Virus record (IMG/VR): IMGVR_UViG_3300028569_000191
Span: 1 to 21,759 of that record
Direction: 5' to 3' (one strand)
Source: a virus
Length of the DNA stretch: 21,759 nt
The notes under the pieces are model-generated. The model was not told the DNA's origin. It searched no databases and was given only the letters and a program-made list of their open reading frames with translations. Shown here in pieces: positions 1-6,298 of this stretch (the first letter of the stretch is position 1; every line of letters starts with the position of its first letter). The position numbers were made by a program, and so were the translations under genes.

Positions 1-114
1 GTTTATTTTGGGGGTCGGCTGGCGGAGTATAAATACATGGACATGCACGTGGTAATAGAAAGTGCTTTAAATAAGTGGAAAAAATTAAAAAAAGTAAAAA
101 AAGTTCTTTTTTAG
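1..114 (+). CDS. glf: UDP-galactopyranose mutase, C-terminal end (partial)
   Basis: An open frame enters from the left edge and ends at TAG 112-114, giving 37 residues. It starts VYFGGRLAEYKYMDMHVVIE, which matches the C-terminal signature of UDP-galactopyranose mutases ('FGGRLGEYKYYDM..VI..AL'). These flavoenzymes interconvert UDP-galactopyranose and UDP-galactofuranose for surface glycans. The tail after the motif is very lysine-rich (KWKKLKKVKKV). Only the last part is visible, so the FAD and substrate sites cannot be checked. The next gene downstream is a DUF3431 glycosyltransferase-like protein, which fits a sugar-related pair. The family call rests on this short but distinctive block. 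Confidence 0.72.
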   Translation, partial: VYFGGRLAEYKYMDMHVVIESALNKWKKLKKVKKVLF

Positions 115-153
115 CTTAAAAAGAGTAACCTTAGTCGTCCATTTGGTTTTTAC

Positions 154-732
154 ATGGAAAAGCAACTTGTTTTGGCTAGGTACGAGGAGAATCTTGATTG
201 GGTGATCGAAAACAATTTAGTAGATAAAACAAAAATATATAACAAAGGAAGTGATTTACCTTCTAAATTTATTAATGTAACTAAGTTATCTAACGTTGGA
301 AGAGAAGCGCACACGTACTTACACCATATAATTTTAAATTATCACAAATTAGCAGATTTTACATATTTTTGTCAGGGTAACCCTTTTGATCACTCTCTAA
401 ACTTTGTAGAAAAATTTAATAATCTAGAAATAAATAAATTTACTTATTTAGGGGATTTTTCTCATAAAATTTATAAAGACTGTTTATATGACGAGAATAT
501 GTACGATAAAAGTTTACCCCTTGTGGCCTCTACGTTAAGTCTTATTTCTTTTTTACCAAATGAATACGAATTTAAAAGCGGGGCTATTTTTGCTGTTCCT
601 AAAAAAAATATACTAGATAGGTCATTAGCTTACTACGAGGAGGCGATTAGCTTTGTTGATTCAGATATCTCAGCTCCTGCTGGTCACGCTTTTGAACGCC
701 TTTGGGAGTTTATATTTTCTTTTAGAGCGTAG
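154..732 (+). CDS. DUF3431 family protein, glycosyltransferase-like
   Basis: 192 residues. The N-terminus (VLARYEENLDWV, residues 6-17) and the block NVGREAHTYLHHI (47-59) followed by FTYFCQGNPFDH (69-80) are hallmarks of DUF3431, a family found in fungi, bacteria and phages. Its sequence style (N-terminal 'ARYnE.l.W', 'GREaHTYLhHI', 'QGnPfdH') resembles nucleotide-sugar transferases, but to my knowledge no activity is firmly established. The ATG at 154 lies 39 bases after the stop of the glf end and has no clear Shine-Dalgarno. The gene is strongly AT-rich, more so than the capsid genes. Next to glf it probably takes part in glycan or fibre decoration, or in altering the host surface; this role is inference. 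Confidence 0.72.
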   Translation: MEKQLVLARYEENLDWVIENNLVDKTKIYNKGSDLPSKFINVTKLSNVGREAHTYLHHIILNYHKLADFTYFCQGNPFDHSLNFVEKFNNLEINKFTYLGDFSHKIYKDCLYDENMYDKSLPLVASTLSLISFLPNEYEFKSGAIFAVPKKNILDRSLAYYEEAISFVDSDISAPAGHAFERLWEFIFSFRA

Positions 733-750
733 AGTAAGCCTTTAATTATT

Positions 751-1002
751 ATGACAACAACTTCACTTACAGATCTTGTTAAAGCTTGTCAAGGAACTCT
801 TTTGGAAGAAGATAGAGATTCAAATTTTCCTAAAGAAAATAAAATAAGTAAAGATCCTTACAAAGATTTGTGTCGGGAGCTTGTTGAGACCTGGGATGAG
901 ACTATAGGAAAACCGACTCATTATAGTTTACGGCGCGTTGAGCTTTGTACAAAAGTTGGACTTATTGTTTCCAATGCCCGTGCACGTTTAGCTGGCTGTT
1001 AA
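751..1002 (+). CDS. hypothetical small protein
   Basis: 83 residues, ATG at 751, 18 bases after the preceding stop. I do not recognise a family. The sequence is soluble and mixed-charge, with a helical-looking C-terminal half (residues about 36-80: DPYKDLCRELVETWDE, then RRVELCTKVGLIVSNARARL). It has three cysteines but no CxxC pairing. It follows the DUF3431 gene in the same direction and is followed by an 86-base or longer non-coding gap, so it may close that transcription unit. Confidence 0.6.
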   Translation: MTTTSLTDLVKACQGTLLEEDRDSNFPKENKISKDPYKDLCRELVETWDETIGKPTHYSLRRVELCTKVGLIVSNARARLAGC

Positions 1003-1130
1003 ATTCAGTAGTCCCGCACACTAGTCCGGTCAACCACGTGGCTATTTATCGAGTTTAAAATAGATATACTCGGGATGTAAAAAAGCTATTGCTAAGTATA
1101 CTAAGTGAGAAGGTAAACTATAAAAAGTAC

Positions 1131-1382
1131 ATGCCTAACTGGCTTTGGCGCTCAATACTTGCTACCGCAACTTCAATTATGTTGCTTACTGTTGCTCAAT
1201 GGGCCGCCTGTAGATTTTATGTTTTTCCCACAGCGTGGCCTTGGTACGCTAAATACGTTGGTACGCCTGAGGGGAAAGCGATTGAAGCCCAACCAACTTG
1301 TGCCGATAGCGACAGTAGGGCTATAGCATCTATGATGGGGGTTCTTACAACGTTAATAAGTCTTAGCCGTAAGGCGGACTAA
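1131..1382 (+). CDS. small membrane protein, holin candidate
   Basis: 83 residues from ATG 1131; an in-frame TTG at 1089 would add 14 residues, and neither start has a good Shine-Dalgarno at normal spacing. Residues about 6-30 (LWRSILATATSIMLLTVAQW onward) form a clear hydrophobic segment. A second, weaker hydrophobic helix lies near the C-terminus (IASMMGVLTTLISL), followed by a basic end (SRKAD). Small size, one or two membrane segments and a charged tail fit holins, but many phage membrane proteins look like this. The recognised lysin gene is about 12 kb away, so position gives no support. Function is otherwise unknown. Confidence 0.6.
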   Translation: MPNWLWRSILATATSIMLLTVAQWAACRFYVFPTAWPWYAKYVGTPEGKAIEAQPTCADSDSRAIASMMGVLTTLISLSRKAD

Positions 1383-1461
1383 CTTTACTAACATAATTTT
1401 GTTTTTTGGTTTTACAAATTACGGGATAACAAGTACACTGAGTTCAAAAGCGTGTATTTCA

Positions 1462-1662
1462 ATGCCTAACCCGATTGGTCGGAAACGCAGTTCACCTGTT
1501 AATGCAGAGGTAGAGGCTTTAAAAAAAGAGCTTCAAGATTTTAGATCAATGTATTTTCAGGATATCAATAATATCAGTGCGGACATTCAGACTTTAGGTC
1601 AACAAACTCAAATTACTGAAACACCTTCTGAAGCACCCTCTGGGACACCTTCTGAAAGTTAG
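1462..1662 (+). CDS. small hypothetical protein with short coiled coil
   Basis: 66 residues from ATG 1462; an upstream in-frame TTG at 1399 would add 21 residues that look unlike protein (SSKACIS), so I prefer the ATG. After a basic N-terminus (GRKRS) come about 35 residues with heptad-like spacing (VEALKKELQDFRSMYFQDINNISADIQTL in outline), suggesting a short coiled coil. The C-terminal tail is a low-complexity TPSEAPSGTPSES stretch. No family recognised. It lies between the membrane protein gene and a putative virion protein gene, all on the same strand. Confidence 0.55.
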   Translation: MPNPIGRKRSSPVNAEVEALKKELQDFRSMYFQDINNISADIQTLGQQTQITETPSEAPSGTPSES

Positions 1663-1704
1663 TTTTTTTAAATAACTTATAATGAGGGTAACTAAATTCC
1701 CCCC

Positions 1705-2448
1705 GTGGTTTATACCCCTCTTTTTAATTACAAATACGACTCAGGCCCCCATCGTATTCAGTCGGGGCCAGATCACGAAGGGTTTTTAGTTGTAAGTTCA
1801 GGGATTTTAGATTTAGGTGCCGATCTCGGTGTAATTGTTGCTGGACCACCAAATAGTGGGGTTTACCGTACAACAGCGTGGCGAGCTGTTCCTGCTGCTG
1901 TTTCTGGGTACTGGACAAATAATCTGCCTGTCGACTACCAACCTAGTGGTGCTTTTCTCAGCTCTTATGAAGGATATAGGCCTTTAGGTGTTACCACAAT
2001 TGCTAATACAAAAGTTCAGACCTCTTATGGCCCTGAATGGGGGGTTAGAGATACCGGAAAGTACACTTATTTTGGAGGCGCTGCTCCTTCTACACAACAG
2101 TACAGCCCTTATAACACCCCAGATAGCAACTCATCTACGGACGGTTATACGGGTGGTCAGTCCCTACAGCAACGCTATGCTACTACACTGTTAACTCATG
2201 CAGTTGGAGGTTCAGGTGTCAGAAGTTCTTGGAGTTATAACCCTCCTGTTTACTGTCAAACTTTTATTGAGACTGTACGTAGTGAAGTCCCTGGCTTGAT
2301 GTCCGATGCTATTCGTTTTGTGTACAGAGGCAAAGCGTCTAAGTACGTCTCTAATTACGGATCTATTTACCATCAAAGTCCTGAAGGAGTCAGATCTTTA
2401 GTTCGCAGCTTTAGTTCGTCTGTTAATTCAAGTAACCAGAAAAATTAA
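1705..2448 (+). CDS. putative virion protein, unknown function
   Basis: 247 residues starting at GTG 1705. A GAGGG at 1684-1688 is the only nearby ribosome-binding candidate and its spacing is long. The protein is rich in Y, G, S, T and P and low in lysine, a composition typical of extracellular or virion proteins of this phage. No signal peptide or membrane segment is seen. The last 70 residues look more helical (FIETVRSEVPGLMSDAIRFV). It sits directly upstream of the capsid gene, so a head or decoration role is possible, but I recognise no family. Confidence 0.65.
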   Translation: MVYTPLFNYKYDSGPHRIQSGPDHEGFLVVSSGILDLGADLGVIVAGPPNSGVYRTTAWRAVPAAVSGYWTNNLPVDYQPSGAFLSSYEGYRPLGVTTIANTKVQTSYGPEWGVRDTGKYTYFGGAAPSTQQYSPYNTPDSNSSTDGYTGGQSLQQRYATTLLTHAVGGSGVRSSWSYNPPVYCQTFIETVRSEVPGLMSDAIRFVYRGKASKYVSNYGSIYHQSPEGVRSLVRSFSSSVNSSNQKN

Positions 2449-2531
2449 TAACGCTAAAATTGCGACAGTCAGTGTGCTATTAGGTTGTTAAATAGTTATA
2501 TTTAATATGTAGTTTTTCGGAGGTTGGCGCT

Positions 2532-3647
2532 TTGTTCGTCGACAATGATTTTCCGAAGCTGCTCGGTGCTGAGCTCTATCGTCCGCATCCTGCGTACGTT
2601 GTAGAGATGGCTGCGGAACCTGTAGTTGTTCATGACTTCAGTAAGCAACCAGGCCAGACTGTGCAGCTTGATCGTTACAGGTTCTGGGGAAATCCCGGAA
2701 GCAAGGAGTCACGTGAGCGTACTGCAGAGCAGACCATTGGTACTGCAAACAGCCGCAATATCGTGAAGGACAAAGTGCTCGTGACTCTTCGCGAGTACAC
2801 CGGTCCTGCTGACCCTAGTGATCCTACTCAGGCCAGCACTTTTAAGATTGCTCGCGAAACTTTAATTACCGCGCAGCGCCTCTTACTCGATACCGGCAAC
2901 CTGACTGCATTCCACCAGTCAATCGGCTCCCTCACTCTGCTTGACGATTATCGCCGTTGGCGTGATCGGGTGTTCATTAATGAACTCCTCAAAGCTGTTT
3001 CTAAGGGTCAGTCTTCTGACAGCCAAGGTGGTTACTACTACCCCGGCAGCCTAGCCGTGGGCAGTTTGACTTACTCCAACGCAGAACAAGCTAAGTTCGA
3101 CGTTAAGGATGACTTACTCCGCGTGGTTAAAAGCCTGCGTAAGCGTAATGTCCCCACTTATCAAGATGGTTTCTATCGCTGTGTTTGCGATCCTACCTTC
3201 TTGATGCACTTGCGTCAGAACAGTGACTTCCGCGAGATTGCTCGTTACCCCGGTAATGGGCAGATCAACCCCCTCATGTCTGCGATGCAGCCTAACGCTG
3301 CTATCTACATGGGTCAGGGTTTCGGCCAAGCTAGTTTTGTAGCTGGTGAGCCGATCATGCCGACTGGCTTTGTATTCGAAGGTGTTCGTTTCTTCGAGTC
3401 GACTAACATGCCGACTCAAAGTCAAACTGCCACCATTGGTGGTAGCAGCACATCCTACGAATCAGCAATCGGGATGTTCTTTGGTCCGCAATCTGTTGGA
3501 GTAGGCATCGGCGGTAACAACGCCCAGGTTCTACTTAACAACAATGACGATTTCAGTCGTTTTATCATGATGATTTGGAGCCTGTACGCAGGTTTCGAAC
3601 TTCTAAACGCTGATTTCGCCACGGTTGCTTATTCCTTTAACGCTTGA
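2532..3647 (+). CDS. major capsid protein (HK97-fold type, N4 gp56-like)
   Basis: 371 residues, probable main shell protein. Start TTG 2532 is supported by a strong GGAGG at 2519-2523, eight bases upstream; no ATG gives a better N-terminus. Recognisable features are the N-terminal MAAEPVVVHDFSKQPGQTVQ region, the long helical middle (FKIARETLITAQRLLLDTG then LDDYRRWRDRVFINELLKAV), and the P-domain-like PTYQDGFYRCVCDPTFLMHLRQ with FREIARYPG. These resemble phage coat proteins of the N4 gp56-like group. C-ending codons (cgc, ctc, ggc, aac) are much more frequent than in neighbouring genes, as expected of the most highly expressed virion gene. An accessory protein gene with its own good RBS follows after 14 bases. 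The exact coat family is uncertain; the capsid role is fairly secure. Confidence 0.8.
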   Translation: MFVDNDFPKLLGAELYRPHPAYVVEMAAEPVVVHDFSKQPGQTVQLDRYRFWGNPGSKESRERTAEQTIGTANSRNIVKDKVLVTLREYTGPADPSDPTQASTFKIARETLITAQRLLLDTGNLTAFHQSIGSLTLLDDYRRWRDRVFINELLKAVSKGQSSDSQGGYYYPGSLAVGSLTYSNAEQAKFDVKDDLLRVVKSLRKRNVPTYQDGFYRCVCDPTFLMHLRQNSDFREIARYPGNGQINPLMSAMQPNAAIYMGQGFGQASFVAGEPIMPTGFVFEGVRFFESTNMPTQSQTATIGGSSTSYESAIGMFFGPQSVGVGIGGNNAQVLLNNNDDFSRFIMMIWSLYAGFELLNADFATVAYSFNA

Positions 3648-3661
3648 GGAGATAACTAACC

Positions 3662-4534
3662 ATGGCAATTAATCCCGCTCAACTCTCAATCGCCAAAATC
3701 TATCCTGGGAACTACACCAACGTTCTTAGGTATTGGCACGAAACCAAGTCCGTTACTTATCTGAATGAGAACGGTACCAGCGAGACTCTCACCAATCAAC
3801 CTATTGGTGGACCCGTTGGCGTGGTGCTTCGTCCCGGTTGGATTGCTCAACAAGCCATTGGCTATGTTGACCTTTCATACCAAGCCGCCGGCACCACTAA
3901 TCAACTCGATTACTACACTAATGCGTATTCTTCGGGTTTAAACGGTGCGAATGCTGCGTTTGTTAACAGCAACGTTATCATTCCCTCTCCTGATTTCCAT
4001 AAGGATGTTAGGGCCGACATCACTAACGGTATTATTGTGCCCTCTGGCGCTTATGTATACCGGGCTTCTATCCGTCTTGATGGCGGTGATGTAGTTTCTA
4101 GCGGTGTGGGCGGAGCTTCTGCTACTCCGACTCTGGGCTTAGGTCCTGCTGTAAGTGTTGGTCTTACCGCTAGCCCTTCATCTAGTGGTTTCTTCGCCAC
4201 TGTTGTTGGTGCATCTAGCCGTATTGAAAACGGTTCATTCAATTCCAGCAATGCCTGGAACGCTGCCAACATGCACGTAGTTACTACTGACACAACTTAT
4301 AAGTTGTTTACAGTGGGTAACCTTGGAGGCGCTGTAGCTTCGGGTCTCGCCCAAGCTTCTGGCGTATATGATCCTCGCGCTACCAACGGCAAGCTTAACG
4401 GGAAAGATAAAGCACTCGCTATCTGCGAAGTATGCTGGCTCGTTCCTGATTCAGCTCCTGAGCGTAGTGATTTGGCTCTCCAGCCTGCTGGTGTTGTTGA
4501 ATCCAGCATCTATACCAGCACTGTCCCTGCTTAA
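3662..4534 (+). CDS. probable capsid accessory / decoration protein
   Basis: 290 residues, ATG 3662 with GAGGAG just after the capsid stop (3646-3651), about 10 bases upstream. The gene shares the C/G-ending codon preference of the capsid gene and is the last gene before the strong terminator at 4559-4583, so the pair probably forms one abundant transcript. The protein is Gly/Ser/Ala/Val-rich, nearly free of lysine after the first 30 residues, with beta-type composition (IIVPSGAYVYRASIRLDGGD) and a glycine/alanine/serine-rich centre (residues about 140-180). This fits a head decoration or cement protein. I recognise no named family; the role is inferred from position and composition. Confidence 0.65.
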   Translation: MAINPAQLSIAKIYPGNYTNVLRYWHETKSVTYLNENGTSETLTNQPIGGPVGVVLRPGWIAQQAIGYVDLSYQAAGTTNQLDYYTNAYSSGLNGANAAFVNSNVIIPSPDFHKDVRADITNGIIVPSGAYVYRASIRLDGGDVVSSGVGGASATPTLGLGPAVSVGLTASPSSSGFFATVVGASSRIENGSFNSSNAWNAANMHVVTTDTTYKLFTVGNLGGAVASGLAQASGVYDPRATNGKLNGKDKALAICEVCWLVPDSAPERSDLALQPAGVVESSIYTSTVPA

Positions 4535-4558
4535 TAAAAAGCTCGGTGTGTTTATAAG

Positions 4559-4583
4559 CCCCCTCTTTTTGAGGGGGTTTTTT
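4559..4583 (+). terminator. intrinsic terminator after the capsid pair
   Basis: A perfect 7-bp stem CCCCCTC (4559-4565) / GAGGGGG (4571-4577) with loop TTTTT, followed by six T (4578-4583). It lies 25 bases after the accessory-protein stop and just before the end of the convergent gene 4585-5097. There is no T-run on the other side, so it works as a terminator on the plus strand only. Confidence 0.9.
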
Positions 4584-4584
4584 A

Positions 4585-5097
4585 TTACTGGTTTATTTTT
4601 TCTTTTAATTGTCTAAGTCTTTCACTTATATCTAGGGAAGTAGGTAAAGTTCTTGTTTGTGGGTCCAAACGATCAACTAATGATCTTGCGTAAGCTTCGG
4701 TATTAAACCGATCTGCTATAAGAGCAGCGTTTTCAAGAGCTTTCGGATCCTCGAAGAACTGCCCTACTCCTATTTCAGTAGGGCCCATAAGCATCCGTGG
4801 GTCTTTGGCAGAAATAATAGGGGAACCAAATACTTTTTTTGCAGGGCCTCTCTCTTCTTCGTATCTCCTTGCTTTGGCAAGAGCTCTCAATGCTTCTGGA
4901 GCCACATTCGACACCCCAAAAGGATCCACAAGGTTTGTAAGCATTCCTGTTACCCCTACGGGGATAGCACGGGCAACACTTTTACGAGGACTAAAACCTG
5001 CGTCACGTTGATCTCTGTATTCGTTAAACGTGTTATAGACGTCCCCCAGGAAAGGGACGACCTTTAAAATACTTCCAGCAAATCTGCCAATTGGCAT
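4585..5097 (-). CDS. hypothetical protein on reverse strand, possibly virion-associated
   Basis: 170 residues, ATG at 5097 reading left, ending two bases beyond the T-run of the capsid terminator. Residues about 1-60 hold two amphipathic or hydrophobic stretches (GSILKVVPFLGDVYNTF; AIPVGVTGMLTNLVDPFGV) with glycines, followed by a charged helical region (ALRALAKARRYEEERGPAKK) and a C-terminal helix (ISERLRQLKEKINQ). The style resembles internal virion or tape-like proteins, yet the gene is alone on the minus strand, with a divergent neighbour at 5158. No family recognised. It may be a mosaic insertion between the capsid block and the following structural block. Confidence 0.65.
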   Translation of the reverse strand: MPIGRFAGSILKVVPFLGDVYNTFNEYRDQRDAGFSPRKSVARAIPVGVTGMLTNLVDPFGVSNVAPEALRALAKARRYEEERGPAKKVFGSPIISAKDPRMLMGPTEIGVGQFFEDPKALENAALIADRFNTEAYARSLVDRLDPQTRTLPTSLDISERLRQLKEKINQ

Positions 5098-5157
5098 TTT
5101 TAGACGTATGCTCTACTGGGAGTTTAATGTAAAATTGTTCAAGATGCTTTTCACATC

Positions 5158-5592
5158 ATGACCGCCACCCAGCTGAAAGAGTTCACCTACTCCCCCAATG
5201 GAGTAAAAATTGAAATTTTAGGAGAACACGATGAAGGCGAGTACAAAATGGTTCGCTCGTTAACCACGGGTAAAGTCTTTTTTGCTCACAAAGACCAAGT
5301 AATTGAAAGTTTTACAGAGGAGAAGGTAGATGAAAAACAGGTTAAGCAACGCCGCGGTCGTCAAATTGTTAAGCCTGAGGTACAAGCGTTTAACCGAGTA
5401 AATATAAACTCGGCTACTCCTCAGTTGCTGACTCAAGTACTTAAAGGAATAGGACTTAAAACGGCTACAGAAATTAAAGAGCTACAACAATCTCTACCCG
5501 GAGAGCGTTTTACCAAGCTTGAGCAGTTAAAGTCAATTTCCCGCGTGGATTGGGATTCTGTTTTAGAAGGTGATGTAGCTTATGTCGAGTAA
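5158..5592 (+). CDS. helix-hairpin-helix (ComEA-like) protein
   Basis: 144 residues, ATG 5158. The C-terminal half (residues about 80-131) reads VNINSATPQLLTQVLKGIG, then KTATEI…RFTKLEQLKSI, the classic ComEA-type helix-hairpin-helix (HHH_3) layout: 'vNiNtA…eL..l.GIG.ktA..I…….F…..L..i'. Such domains bind DNA non-specifically through the backbone. The N-terminal 50 residues look like a small beta domain (KIEILGEHDEGEYKMVRSLTTGKVFFAH), joined by a basic linker (KQRRGRQ). It begins a plus-strand group of structural-type genes, so binding DNA at the portal or neck, or during packaging, is possible; that is inference. No Shine-Dalgarno is evident. Confidence 0.72.
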   Translation: MTATQLKEFTYSPNGVKIEILGEHDEGEYKMVRSLTTGKVFFAHKDQVIESFTEEKVDEKQVKQRRGRQIVKPEVQAFNRVNINSATPQLLTQVLKGIGLKTATEIKELQQSLPGERFTKLEQLKSISRVDWDSVLEGDVAYVE

Positions 5593-5650
5593 ATTTAAAA
5601 AATAAGAATTTGATAAAGCGGTAGAATATGTTTATCGCTTACGGTGAAAG

Positions 5651-6271
5651 TTGGCTCAACTAACTACACAAGAGCTTGAGCAGATCCAGAGTTATCTAGC
5701 TCAACAAGGGGTTGTCTTCCAACCAGACACAACTGACGCAACAAAACGTGAAGTTGTTTATGCAGCTATAAATCAGCTGTCCAGAAACCCTGCGCAGGTT
5801 TTTGGATACCGTTTAGATGATTTTAACTTTAGTCGTGTTGCTTACCATTTAGGATTCAACATTGCGACTGTACCTGCAGGCGATTACGCACGGTTAATGG
5901 AAGCTTGTAATAGTATTCCTAGTGAGTTCTATTACGATAAAATAGTACAGCAAGTCGAGCGTTGTGAAGAAGCAGAGAGGTTAACAGAGCTTGCAACAGG
6001 TCGAGCAACTAGTCGTCAAGAACTTATTGCAGGAGATGTTAGTCGCTCCATTAATATTCAAGATAAAAGAGAAACAGCAAAAATTTGGCGAGAAAATTAT
6101 TTGTATGAGTGTGATCGATTGGCTCACATGTTATACATTCCAAATTATCGAGATCCTGTCGCTGCTCGGTACCGTTTTGAACGCAGTGGGGGCGAATTCA
6201 TACAAGCTATCCCTGGACCTCCTGATGTTTCGAGAGCAGATAGGCTTTATTTCTACTCAAACTGGAGATAG
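5651..6271 (+). CDS. putative head-tail connector-like or structural protein
   Basis: 206 residues from TTG 5651, with GGTGAAAG just upstream (5643-5650) as a poor RBS. The protein is largely helical and acidic/polar, with motifs such as LDDFNFSRVAYHLGFNIATV (residues about 55-74) and KIWRENYLYECDRLAHML (144-161), and no membrane segment. It lies between the helix-hairpin-helix gene and the long repeat protein, in a region that elsewhere would hold neck or completion proteins. I do not recognise a family, so the role is only positional. An internal +1-frame reading from 5991 is a shadow. Confidence 0.6.
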   Translation: MAQLTTQELEQIQSYLAQQGVVFQPDTTDATKREVVYAAINQLSRNPAQVFGYRLDDFNFSRVAYHLGFNIATVPAGDYARLMEACNSIPSEFYYDKIVQQVERCEEAERLTELATGRATSRQELIAGDVSRSINIQDKRETAKIWRENYLYECDRLAHMLYIPNYRDPVAARYRFERSGGEFIQAIPGPPDVSRADRLYFYSNWR

Positions 6272-6298
6272 AAGCTATAGTGATTCAAGGACTTATAG

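Noticed and set aside
28-35. TATAAATA, the T4-type late promoter consensus
   Set aside because: It encodes part of the glf C-terminal EYKY motif. Another copy at 15710-15717 lies inside the methyltransferase-like gene, and the minus-strand copy at 18638-18645 is in very AT-rich DNA before a probable non-late gene, so no consistent late-promoter pattern exists.
1003-1130. Possible tRNA or RNA element in the gap (CCACGTGG palindrome and CGAGT/ACTCG pair)
   Set aside because: The pairings are short, no cloverleaf or T-loop is found, and there is no T-run; no support beyond chance.
3114-3425. 103-residue reverse-strand ORF
   Set aside because: It lies fully inside the capsid gene, whose frame has clear homology and codon bias; it is a shadow.
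4051-4509. Reverse-strand ORFs of 80 and 70 residues and the plus-frame ORF 4368-4616
   Set aside because: They are shadows of the capsid accessory gene; the plus-frame one also reads through the terminator hairpin.
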